The notes under the pieces are model-generated. The model was not told the origin of the DNA, made no database searches, and was given only the letters and a program-made list of their open reading frames with translations. DNA of 64,000 nt from Sepioteuthis lessoniana. Taxonomy: Eukaryota > Mollusca > Cephalopoda > Myopsida > Loliginidae. The position numbers were made by a program, and so were the translations under genes. The DNA is taken from positions 56,175,081 to 56,239,080 of the forward strand of contig OY757921.1 in NCBI GenBank assembly GCA_963585895.1. The letters are read 5' to 3'. Within the stretch, counting starts at the first letter, position 1; each line of letters starts with the position of its first letter. Shown here piece by piece: positions 34,260 to 44,744 of the stretch.

Positions 34260-34844
34260 CCATTTTTTCAACTTTAATTTTTCATGCATATCTTTTCTCT
34301 TTCATTTTTCATCTAATTTTTTCTTTCCATCCTTTGTTTTTCAGCTCTTATTTTTATTTCTTTATCAAAATTGTTCTGAATTAAAAACGAAAGAAATGTT
34401 TCGGATGTAAACATTGATCTGCATTGGATACTCGTTTCATGAGCACTGCCTTGAACAACAGTTGGTGCAATCAAAAACTGTCTTTAGGAATTTTAAAAAC
34501 ATGAACAATAAACTAGAAATAGATAAATTTTCTTCTAAATATTCAATAATCGATTAAGGAACAGGAAATATTTTAAATCTTATTATTGTTTCGATATCAT
34601 TCACCATCTTGGTAAAATATCTAACTTTTCTTTAAAATATTTAACTTTTCTACTCAATTTAAGATTGCAGCAAATATTTATTATTTGTGATAAGAAAAAA
34701 AGTTCTTCCAGTTCATGAGATATTGGTGGGATCGGAATAGCAATTTTTGTAATCGTCCCACGAATGGAATAATGGTGCCTACGAGGTTAAAGAAGCTTTT
34801 ATGTTTCTTATTTAACGACCGTTTACTAAGTTTTTAGATATTTA
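34257..34844. other. AT-rich region, nothing recognised
   Basis: No coding or repeat signature recognised. Confidence 0.4.
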
Positions 34845-35160
34845 TATTTGCCCAACCCCTCCACACGAGCAGGAGGTGACACAAGGTCAATATTTAAGAA
34901 GTTTTAATTTGGAGTTTTCCTTATCCTAGACCAGTTGCCCTATCAAGGTTAAAGAGCCCAGTCTGCCCTTTTATTTATCCATAACTGGAGGGAATAATGG
35001 GATTCATATCTTTCCCAAGGGTATTAACTATTAGAAAAGGTATAAATCCAAATATTCTCCCTCTAACGATGTAAAAATGTGCACAGAGTTATCCAGGATT
35101 TGAACTCGGTTGGCTATGTCCATTTCTGATGACAGTAAGTGTTATACCACGAGCATCTCC
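34845..35160 (-). repeat. SINE family C, full-length-like, with the module shared with SINE-A
   Basis: In reverse: head near 35080-35155 (CCAGGATTTGAACTCGG, GTGTTATACCACGAGCATC), then the middle module (plus strand TTCATATCTTTCCCAAGGG at about 35010), then the body (plus strand GACCAGTTGCCCTATCAAGG, GGAGGTGACACAAGGTCAAT) to the end near 34850. The middle module is the same as in SINE-A. Confidence 0.7.
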
Positions 35161-35635
35161 TTTGTGTTCATATTTGATTCTCTTGAGAATGCATATCTGC
35201 ATGATACCAACATATCTATATGGACGTTTTAACATACATACATACTTACATACGAAGATAGATAGATAGATAGATACATACATACATACATGCATACATA
35301 CACCTTTCCTACCCAGTTACGCTTGTCCTTGTATTCCTTTTTTGCTAGTTTGATGCATTCGCTTATATGATTTATTGTTTCATTTCTATCACCACCTTAC
35401 TTACATTTGCAATTTCTCTGAGTGTCATTATTTTTAATTTGACTTGATAAGTTCTTTGTGCTGCGATTCAGTTTCTCTTTAAGTTCTTCCTTCGTAATCA
35501 TTTCCAGGTCATAACATGTGCTATTTCATTAGCTTGTCGCTTGAAGTATCCATACAGTTGTTTTCTTCCGATGTAACACCACATGATGAACCGGTCAATA
35601 CGTGTATCGCAACGTCTTAAGTGGTAGTCGGACCC
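35161..35635. other. region with short (CATA)/(GATA) repeats, no gene recognised
   Basis: Tetranucleotide repeats at about 35233-35301; the remainder is unassigned. Confidence 0.5.
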
Positions 35636-36870
35636 TGTTGTTACCTTGCCGCGGAAAAAGATGACCGACACACAAAACTCTGTCTTAGTTCACTAACACA
35701 AAGGTTTTTTCGCTACTACACGTTTAAAGTAGTCGTCGGAAGAAGAAACAGTGTATGAAAACCAAGTCGCCCACGTTAGCTGGACAAAGAGAAATAACAT
35801 GTCATGAGGAGAGAAAGAGACGGCAGTCACAGACTTTGAATTTTTTCTGGTTTTCTGTTGTAGTTATAACGTGCTTGTCCGCTGGTTTTGTCTCCACAGC
35901 TGCGCGGCTGGTGTGAGACCCTTTCTCGGAGCTCACCTCCAAAACTTGGGCCGCAACCCTCAGCCGTCTTCAGATTGCCGTGTCTAGGCTTCAAATATTT
36001 TCTTTTTACATCGTCTCTGGCTGGTGTTCAACTCTCGTCTTTACCTCATCGCGTCTCCTAACCAACTAATTTTTCAACTCGAGTCGTCCCGTTACTTCCA
36101 CCAGGTGTCGGAGGGAGGAACATATCCGTTTCCTGTGATTCCACATCTGCTCAGAATAATTGGGACCTCCAGGTTTTTTCTAGTCAATTTTAATTACCGT
36201 AGTCATTCATGCATGACTGGCTGACCTACAACGAGTGCTTTAGCCTGACTCACTCCCTAGACTCTTTGTCTGCTTTTTTTCTCATTTATCCCCCCCTCTC
36301 TCTCTCTTCCTAGAAATTATCCTCCTGTTCTCTTTCTAACTTCGACTATCCATAGTCCGCTCAATCATGTTACAACTACTTTTGTTTTTTTATAATTTTT
36401 GTTTGCTTTTATGTTTGTCCCTAAGTTATTTATGTTGTTCTTGAAGTTACTGGCTACTATAAGCAGTCTTTCTTTGCTTCTTTCTCTTTCTCTCTCAAAG
36501 TGTCTCATTATTTTAGTTCTCTTCACTTTTCAATATCCGGGGCAGTCTGGTAAAAGGTCAAAACTCAGAGTCTCGTGGCGTCTATTTGTCGGTTCGCGCT
36601 GGTCTTTGGCGAATTCCGAAATCTCTTGTTTATATGTATTTTCTCTCATCCGATAGGTGGTTGTTGGTGAAGCTATTGACGATATCAATGTTCTACTAAT
36701 TTCAATTTGAATAATTAAATCCGACCCCTCGATTCGCTGCGTCTTCAATATTCTATTTCCACTTAGTAGTAATTGGTAGTAATCCAAATTAGGGAAGACC
36801 GCCCCTTTAAAGGGTCGGTCTTCCCTAATTTGGATTACTACCAATTCTTGGCTCGCGTGATATAACATCA
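35636..36870. other. GC-richer block of unknown nature, with a hairpin
   Basis: From about 35636 (GTTGTTACCTTGCCGCGGAA) to 36240 the sequence is clearly richer in G+C and pyrimidines than its flanks. No protein motif. It may be an LTR or non-autonomous transposon, but I could not find paired ends. The minus-strand frame at 36530-36868 overlaps the hairpin and shows no motif. Confidence 0.35.
36771..36846. repeat. perfect 31-bp hairpin
   Basis: Arm 36771-36801 (begins AATTGGTAGTAATCC) is the exact reverse complement of 36816-36846; the loop is 14 nt (CCCCTTTAAAGGGT), itself partly self-complementary. Confidence 0.95.
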
Positions 36871-37189
36871 GAAAACATTTTTAAAACTTTCCACACCTGC
36901 GTTTTTTTGTTTTTGTTTTTTTTTATGTTATCTTAGGCAGCCCACCTAGTCATCATCTTGACAGGTATTGACCTCCGAGTTGAACTCGCTTGCCGATTTC
37001 CGCTTTTCATGTCAGAAGAATTTAAAGACAATTATCTTAGTGTAAGTTTATTTTCTAGATTATTTAATGAACTTTATTTGGAATTTTGTAAGTATTCATG
37101 GAATTAGAATACACAGGAAAATTGAATATAATTTGCTGAAATGTAAATATTTTTTCCGCTCGAATAATTAACATTTGTCAACTTAACAA

Positions 37190-37286
37190 AAAAGAAGAAG
37201 AAGAAGAAGAAGAAGAAGAAGAAGAAGAAGAAGAAGAAGAAGAAGAAGAAGAAGAAGAAGAAGAAGAAGAAGAAGAAGAAGAAGAA
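37190..37286. repeat. (GAA)n tract, about 97 bp
   Basis: About 31 uninterrupted GAA/AAG triplets, a pure purine strand able in principle to form triplex DNA. Confidence 0.95.
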
Positions 37287-38069
37287 ATTCTTTGAAACAC
37301 TGAGCCATCAGTTCACATCGCACACAAGTGACGCCAAATTAACTAGTCATGGTAATTGCGCTGCCAATTAACTTAAATGTGTCAAGTTGGGGAATTATCC
37401 ATATAGAAGTACGTATTCATAGAAATCGTTGATGTGGCAAGCAAGAAACTTGGATTACAAATCTTCTGAATACTGAAGATCAATGAGTTCCATCTGCAAA
37501 TATAATGGTACTTCTTCACGGTCAATATCAAAAGGCGAAGAGGGTCGCATATGAGGACGACTGATTCCTTTAACTATTGGCGTAGTGGTTAAAGGAATCA
37601 GTTACAAAGCACTTCAAATTCAAGGGTCAGCTACTCCAAAAAATCATGTCTAATGAAAGACATCGACTAACATCATTAGGTTTGACTTCAAGTTACCTCC
37701 ACCTGCTAGCTACTTGACGGTCAGTAATTCAACCAACGGGTCAGAGAGTGAAATATGTACTCCGGATCAGTAGGAAAGAATACAAACGTTATCTCAAAAA
37801 AGTAAAAAGAAAGAAGAAATAAAGAAGAGTTAACGTCTATAAGAGTATCCTCTTAGCATGAACAGCAAAATAAGAACAACTTATCCCCTTGGATTGAATA
37901 ATGTGTTTGTGGTGGTATAAAGAAAACAATAATAAAATAAGATAAAAAAAAATAGAAAAATAATCTTTAAAACGAATTAAATGAATAAAACATTTTTTCA
38001 AACATGCAAGGAATTTTGGTCACCAGACCCTGAAATCCAAATTTCCAGTCAAGGACAATGTTCTCTCAT
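37287..38069. other. region with a small dyad, no gene recognised
   Basis: CTGATTCCTTTAAC (37561-37574) and GTTAAAGGAATCAG (37588-37601) form a 14-bp dyad with a 13-nt spacer. The spacer side GGCGTAGTGGTTAAAGG resembles a tRNA box A, so a decayed SINE head is possible. Confidence 0.45.
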
Positions 38070-38235
38070 TGTTTTTTTTTTTTTGTTTTTTTGTTTGTTT
38101 TTTTTTTTTGATGGGGGTTCCCATTTTTATTGCCAGCATCGCTCGAGGAAGGAAACTTTCCTCAGCGGTTCCAAGAACCCGGAACTATCAACGTAGTACA
38201 CAAGTGTTCCAACACTGTAACACATTGACTTGACC
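38070..38235 (-). mobile_element. 3' end of a poly(A) retroposon, identity unknown
   Basis: On the minus strand a GC-richer stretch ends with AATAAA (38126-38131), about 16 nt before an A-tract with C interruptions (38072-38109). This is the layout of a retroposed, polyadenylated transcript or LINE 3' end. The body upstream (to about 38235) encodes nothing I recognise. No target duplication was identified. Confidence 0.5.
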
Positions 38236-39300
38236 ATGCATTTGTATCTAAGCTATCCTGACTCTTCATACAAAAAAACTGAACCGCAAATACCGAGAGG
38301 ATTTTCTTCCAAAGAATATAAAATAAAATCTGTACGTGAAAGGAAACAATATGCTCGTTTCTTTATTTTATGAATTGTTTTCATTTTACCAACACGTGGA
38401 ACACGCACAAACGCAACCCCTACACCCTAAACCCATATGTTCGTTTCAAAATTCCCAGAAAGTTATCTATAACTGACACTTGCAGGAAGTCCGAGGATAT
38501 ATCGACCAAAACGTTGTGATTGTAATAAGAAACCAAGATGAGGACACAGGTTTGAATAATAATAATAAAAGTTTTAGATGTTTTCATTTTTCTATTTCTT
38601 CGTTTAACGTTTTCCATTGTTTTCTTGTCAGGAATTTCTCGTTCTTAAAAAGAAAATTACGAGATATTTTTGTTTTTGGAAAAAGTTTTATTTTATGATT
38701 TACAATTGAAATATTGCAACGATTTATATTGACATTTTATGATGAATACTCAGTCTTATTCAGAACATGTAATTAAAATGTTGTATTCTAAAAAATGAAT
38801 TAGATTTTCATATATACAAAATACAATGAATGCTACCGAATTATTCATGACATTCACTTTTGAAATATTTTGTTTTATCATCAACCTCTTTCAAATTTAA
38901 AAGTGTGTTAGTAGATATACAGCTTAGTAATATACAATTTATCTTAAAAACAGATACACTGTATATTGTATATTGTACAAATCCACTATCAATATTTTTA
39001 CTTTAAAAATAAAAATGCTCTATACTAATATGATATTGATATAAAATCATACTATGATAATATAAGTTGATATATATATTATCACAACTATTTTTTAAAC
39101 TTATATACAAGACCAATTCTGAGTACAAATTTAGAATCATCGAATTCGATTTAATCTTGGACACTAGCATTTGTCTGGGTAACAGGAAAAAGTTTATTTG
39201 TTTATTTTTCTTCTAAATTATTTCAGTGCTCTGATATGATCACCAACTGGATATTCTACAAGAATTTTAATAGTTTTATTCATCAGTCCTTAGAAAACGC
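38236..39300. other. very AT-rich region, nothing recognised
   Basis: No coding or repeat signature recognised. Confidence 0.4.
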
Positions 39301-39510
39301 TGACTCTACCCACTGAAGAAGGGGGTAAGACTCCTCTTTAAATCAAAGTATATCCTGAGTATGATACTAAACTATATTTGGTGGTAAGAAACAACGCCAA
39401 AAAAGTAAATATAAAAGTACAATGGATATAATTCCTAACATCTAGCGATAAAATAAACCCTCACGGGTTAACATGCCATAAAAATCAATCAATCAATCAA
39501 TCAACCAGGC
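39300..39510 (+). repeat. SINE-B fragment and (CAAT)n-ending SINE tail
   Basis: 39303-39395: GAAGAAGGGGGTAAGACTCC, GAGTATGATACTAAACTATA, the SINE-B head middle. 39440-39505: TAGCGATAAAATAAACC..GGGTTAACATGCCATAAAAAT followed by (CAAT)n, a tail end with tetranucleotide repeats. Confidence 0.55.
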
Positions 39511-39909
39511 ATTCATCTCTGACATCCAGTTATAGAACTATTATTACCAGATAAATTGTAGATAAGAAGGTTGAAAATGGTTGAAACATGATGATAAATA
39601 CTACAAAGATCGATCTGATTAAAGAAGAAAAATAAAGTTCAGTCACAAATATTCTTGAAATCAAATGTGTTGCGTTAAACTTTTTTATTTGTTATTTCAT
39701 GTGTTATCGTTATACTTCGTTTTGCATTTTTTTCTAAGGGAAAACCATGTGGTTTTTTTAAAAAAATGTGATAAGGTTACTTGACCTTATTTTCTTTATT
39801 CATCATTAAGTACCTTTAATCTTTCATGAATTGAAAAAAATGTCTTAAATTTTTCAGAGGTTGTTTTATTTTTTTCGCCATTTTCTTGTTCTTTTCCTAC
39901 ATTATCTTT

Positions 39910-39911
<2 letters not shown>
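39511..39911. other. AT-rich region, nothing recognised
   Basis: No coding or repeat signature recognised. Confidence 0.4.
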
Positions 39912-39989
<78 letters not shown>

Positions 39990-40034
39990 CTATCTCACAC
40001 ACACACACATACATCCTCACTCTATCTTCATTGC

Positions 40035-40087
<53 letters not shown>
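39912..40087. repeat. compound microsatellite (CT)n(CTAT)n(CA)n...(CT)n
   Basis: Two long CT arrays (39914-39970 and 40039-40087) separated by CTAT and CA repeats and about 35 bp of unique DNA. Frames across it are low-complexity and not genes. Confidence 0.95.
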
Positions 40088-40089
<2 letters not shown>

Positions 40090-40834
40090 TGAAAGTAACA
40101 CGTAACTCAGTTTAACACAGGATAAAAATGGGAACAATTTTTAAAAATCCTTCAAATTTTAACCCTCTGAAGGTTTTTTGGAAAACCGTATTCATCGATA
40201 AACTTTAAAGAAATAGACAAGAAAGATTACTTTTTTGAGCAAATTCTTTAAAAACTACATTTAAGATAGACTAGAACTCTGAAAAGAGTCTTGGAAAACT
40301 GAGGAGACTCGCTGACAGTCGGACTTCAATGAAGTCGCCCAGTTACAACAAACTTCGCTGAAACGAGAAAGAATATGACCTGTTAAGGAATTTTTTAGAA
40401 AGTTTTTGTGCTAAATTATCGAAGTAAGAGTTCTCTGCTTATCCTTTAGAATAACAACTGTAAGTTAGAGAAGAGAAATGGAAGTTGAAAAGAAAGGGAA
40501 TAAAAGAAAGGGTAATAAAAATCCTAAATAACTGTTGTAGAATGAATAGCAGTAGGGGACATAGAAGGGTCAAGTGACTGGAACTGTCTTGAAAAACCAC
40601 AAATTGCAGATTGGGAATATATGAATCATATAACTTACGTGAAACGCAGAGCATTGATCATTATAAGCGAATACCACCTAATAACAATTAAGAAATATCA
40701 ACAGCAGTTTACTTAAGAAAGGAAAATAAAAACTATTCGGTTTGAAAAAGTAAACAGTTGAAGTAAAAAGTTAAAACTAACCAAATTTAAGGCGAATTTT
40801 TTGTGACCTGCTTAACTTTAAGAGTATTTAGAAT
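40088..40834. other. region without recognised gene
   Basis: No motif recognised in either strand. Confidence 0.4.
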
Positions 40835-41650
40835 CATCTTTGACAGAAGCACAGATAATAAACAACCACTGGCTTTGATATAGCCACAATATACTACATA
40901 TGAAAAATGACAAATCGAAACATTTTGGAGTAAAACATGGCACTGGAAAGAACATAACATAAAAGCCAAATTGATTAATAACATGGAAAAAGAATTACAA
41001 GGAATCAAAGACGGTCCTGAAGAGATAATAGATGTGGAATTGCTTAGGGAAACACTAAAAAGAGTACTAATTTGGAAAACGCTTGGTTTTAATGGTATAC
41101 ATGGATTCTAATCTTTAAAAATCAAGTCAATCCACAACAGACTGCCTCTTCAACTGAGCAGATGCCTAGAAGAAGCAAATATACCCAAATGGATGCTAAA
41201 GGAAAGACTACCCTGATCCAAAAAGGAACTGCCCAAACAACTATAGACCAATAACGAGTCTATCGATGATAAGGAAGATCTTAAGAGCACAGGAGGAGAT
41301 TTGTAACTCACTTATAGACTGCGGATCACCTGATCCTGGCCAGAAGACCAGACCTTGTGTTACGCAAGAAGAAAAAAGAACTTGCCATCTAGTGGAATTT
41401 ACAGTTCCAGTGGACCACAGAGTAAAAATAAAAGAAAGTGAAAAGATACACAAATATTTGGATCTTGCCAGAGGGCTGAAAAATCTGTGGAACATGAAGA
41501 TGATGGTGATACCAATTGTAATTGGTGCGCTTAAAACGGTCCCAGAGTCTTGGGAAAAAAAAGTCAGGAAGAATTGGAAATCAAAGGAAGAATCGAGACC
41601 ATTGTTTATATCGGTTATAATACTGGGAAGAATCCGGGAGACTTAAGGAG
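40835..41650 (+). mobile_element. R4/Dong-like LINE, internally deleted copy
   Basis: Carries the 5' UTR block also seen (reverse) at 2420-2480, then jumps straight into the RT fingers, then straight into the C-terminal endonuclease region. The N-terminal domain and most of the RT are missing. Plus strand, opposite to the copy at the left edge. Confidence 0.75.
40915..41645 (+). pseudogene. R4-like fragments: RT fingers + restriction-like endonuclease region
   Basis: 40915-41250 translates (with stops) as LINNMEKELQGIKDGPEE, LLRETLKRVLIWKTLGFNGIHG and SIHNRLPLQLSRCLEEANIP, paralleling LLKTTLKKLSNWKMPGHDGIHG of the left-edge copy. From about 41340 it reads RRPDLVLRKKK, a frameshift, then TCHLVEFTVPVDHRVKIKES and EKIHKYLDLARGLKNLWNMK (ORF 41266-41646). 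RPD plus a following acidic residue in a strand (LVEF, where relatives have LID) is the pattern of the PD-(D/E)XK restriction-like endonuclease of R2/R4-type LINEs. The junction between fingers and endonuclease lies near 41280-41330. Non-functional. Confidence 0.7.
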
Positions 41651-43195
41651 ACTTGCTATCACTTAAACTCCAATGAAAGACAACCAGCCAATGCTGAAGA
41701 GAAAACTTATGTGAAAAATAATAATAATAATAAAGTTGAAAACTGCAAATTTCTTCTGAAAGAATAAAAGAATGCAGCAAAATACTTGAGGCATGGACAA
41801 CCGACGACGATAGTGTTTTTTTACAACAAATATTAAAACTCCATCTTTTTTCTTTCCATCTTCATATTGTCTTCCTCTGAACACAATATAAACAAACACA
41901 ACTGCTATCCGAGTATGACTGTTGGAAGTGGGTGAGGGCGAACAAGTTCGTCAGTTGAGTAAAAAGTTGGAAGCGGTAAAATTGCTCTGATGACAAAGTT
42001 CTGTGAGTGGGATTTGTGGGTGGGGAGAGGATTGAGGATTTATGTAGACATGAGATTACTCAATTCGTTGGCGGCAAAAGAAAAAAGTTTCTAAAAGCAG
42101 ATAAAAAAAGGAAAAGATTGCCAAAAAATAAATACTTTAATCTAAAGCAGATAATATATTTTTATTAAATTTTTTAAGCAACAGACTTAAGCAAACATAG
42201 AAGTTAGAGATTAAAACGATCTTTTTTATTGGAATTTACTGTATTTTCCTATCTATTTACAAACATCATTCATAAATGATACCAATGATTTCTTTCACAG
42301 TAAATGAGGCAACAGTAATTTTGCAAAAATAAGTAAAAGCAATAAAATGATAGAGAATTTAAGCTACTTTTATATTTTAAATAACTAGTTGTTTATATTT
42401 TATTTATATTTTATATAATTACTTGTTGCTTATATAATCCTTGATATCACAGATAGGATATATAAAACAAATGCATCATAAGTTTAGTGGCAGCAAATTG
42501 TATTTGTTAAAGAAAAGTAAAACAAAAAGCACGCTTGAATTTTAACGCCGACAGCATTTAAAAATGTATTCGTCAATTAAATATCACATTTTTGTCATTT
42601 TAATATTATGAGTAATATACAATTCCACAGTCTGGCTTGAGACATTTTCTTATATTGACATAGAATCAACGGAGGTTTGTTGCTGTCAGTTTCTCTCATA
42701 TGCAAGTAACATATAAGCTCTATCGTGGAAATTAAGCATTTATCATTTATAAAAATAGCTTACTATATATATATATATATATATATAATGTAATCACCTT
42801 CCATTTTCGCGACTGCAACCCACCAAGCTCACGAAAAGATAGAGCGGAATGTTCTTTCACATCATCCATATTCACCAAATTTATCACGTACAATTTTTTT
42901 TTTGTTTCCATCACTATAATATTTCATAAATGGTAAAAAATTTAGGAAAATTTTAAAAACGATTTTCAAACTTTTTTCAGGAAAACTCAAGAGTTCTTTA
43001 AACATGGAATCGAAAAAATGCCTTTCTCTTAAGCTGCAGTCGTTGAAAATGAAGGTTAAATTTTTGATAACAATATCTAAATAATTTTAACAAGTATTTG
43101 TTTTTATTTCCTTTCTGATAAAACGTAATCATTTCCCGAAAACCCAAATATATACAATTAAAATTTAACGTTAACAGGGTTTTCTTTTAAATCTG
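41651..43195. other. AT-rich region, (TA)n at 42763-42786
   Basis: No gene recognised. Includes short (AAT)n at 41720-41733. Confidence 0.45.
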
Positions 43196-43199
43196 TAAC

Positions 43200-43409
43200 G
43201 TCTTTACAGTGCTCTATGCACGAAAATGCAGACTAAAAATAATATATTGCAAGTATAAGATGATAATGAAATAAGACAAAGACTCACGACTCAGAGTTTC
43301 ACCTTGTTGATCCTCGGCTGAGCTGGTATTCAATACATCTGATTTGTTGAATACCCGTTCACCTGAGGATCGATAATGTGTTTTTATCTTTTATTATTAT
43401 CCTATTTTC

Positions 43410-43475
<66 letters not shown>
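43200..43475 (+). repeat. (TA)n-associated repeat, copy 1, with imperfect 25-bp dyad
   Basis: GCTCTATGCACGAAAATGCAG, AAGTATAAGATGATAATGAA, TCACGACTCAGAGTTTCACC, then a dyad: GATCCTCGGCTGAGCTGGTA then TTCAA (from 43311) pairs with TTGAATACCCGTTCACCTGA then GGATC (to 43373). A pure (TA)n of about 58 bp follows at 43417-43475. The first parts recur at 48110-48290. Confidence 0.65.
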
Positions 43476-43478
<3 letters not shown>

Positions 43479-43634
43479 CGTAGCCAGAGCGGCTACGATA
43501 CCTAAAATTTCTGGTTTAAAAAAATGCTGAGTCACCCGTGACGTCTGACAACAAAACGTTTTACATACGTCATGAAAGAACTTCTGTTATTAACACACGA
43601 ACTATTTGTCGAAAAGATTAATTCAACTAGCCTT
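43476..43634. other. spacer, nothing recognised
   Basis: No signature seen. Confidence 0.35.
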
Positions 43635-44090
43635 TCGGTTGCCCAGTCGGCTGGGGCGGTAGAATACACCGACTGCTTCTCTGCAGAGGGGTAAGACCTC
43701 CCCCAACGAATGACCTGATTATGACACTAAACAATCTGATGGTGAGGTTCCAGCAATGCTGGAGCTTTGGGGAATACGGAGTACCCCTTCATTGCCATCG
43801 CTCCCAGATCCACTCTGGCCCGGAGTGGTAGCACCTGATATGGGTCCTATCTATGGATCAAATAGAACTAAACCGTGCTTCTTTTACTATACTGATTTTT
43901 GCATTTAAACTGCGCATTTATGCTAAACTGAATTGTTTAAAATAGAACTGTTTTGACACTGGAACTGCGTAATAGTGCTGAACTGAATTGCTCGAAATAG
44001 ACCTGTTTCGACGTCTAAACTGTGTACTTATGCTAAATTGAATTATCTGAAATAAAACTGTTTGACATTTAACTCTATGTATTGCCCAGT
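43635..44090 (+). repeat. SINE-B copy 5 with three 54-bp tandem units
   Basis: Head 43640-43870: GCCCAGTCGGCTGGGGCGGT, GGGTAAGACCTCCCCC, ATGACACTAAACAATCTGATG, GCTGGAGCTTTGGGGAATAC, CACTCTGGCCCGGAGTGGTA. It is followed by three units of about 54 bp: CTGTGTACTTATGCTAAACT, GAATTGTTTGAAATAGAACT, GTTTTGACATTTAAA. The next SINE-B head starts directly after the third unit. Confidence 0.85.
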
Positions 44091-44645
44091 CGGCTGGGAC
44101 TATAGAATGCAGAGGGGTAAGACCCCCCACAAACGAGTGTCCTGATATGGCACTAAAAAATCTGATGGTGAGGTTCCAGCAGTGCTGGAGCTTTGGGAAA
44201 TGCGAAGTACCCCTTTATTGCCATTGCTCCCAGGTCCACTCTGGCCCGGAGTGGTAGCACCTGATAGGGCCCTATGTATGGGTTAAATAGAACTAACAGC
44301 ATACTAATGCTAAACTAAATTGCTTGAATAAACTGAATAGCTTGAAATAAAAATGTTTTTGACAATTAAACCGTACTTACATTTAAATTGTGTGCTTATA
44401 TTCAACTGAATTATTTGAAATAGAACTGTTTTTCGACATTAAAACTGTATTTACACTTAACTGAATTGTTACATATAACTGCTTGAATAGTTTGAAATAG
44501 AAATGTTTTTGATCATTAAACTGTGTACTTATGCTAAACTGAATTCTTTTAAAAAGAACATATTATTTACATAAAAATAGATTTAGCGTTAAATAACCTA
44601 CAAAGGTTGATATGACATAAAACTCAATAAACCAACCAACCAACT
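44091..44645 (+). repeat. SINE-B copy 6 with tandem units and complete 3' tail
   Basis: Head 44091-44290 is very close to copy 5 (GATGGTGAGGTTCCAGCAGT). About four degenerate 54-bp units follow at 44290-44560, then the tail TAGCGTTAAATAACCTACAA then AGGTTGATATGACATAAAAC, ending in (AACC)n at 44631-44645. This is the most complete copy and defines the element end. Confidence 0.85.
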
Positions 44646-44744
44646 AGCCTTTCGGAAACATAATTATTACCACAAGATAAAACATATTATATCTAAAAGT
44701 TCCTCTTGAAAATATAATGAAGTATTTCATTGTTACCTATATCT

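Noticed and set aside
36530..36868. 112-codon minus-strand ORF
   Set aside because: It spans a perfect DNA hairpin and shows no domain; more likely a chance frame.
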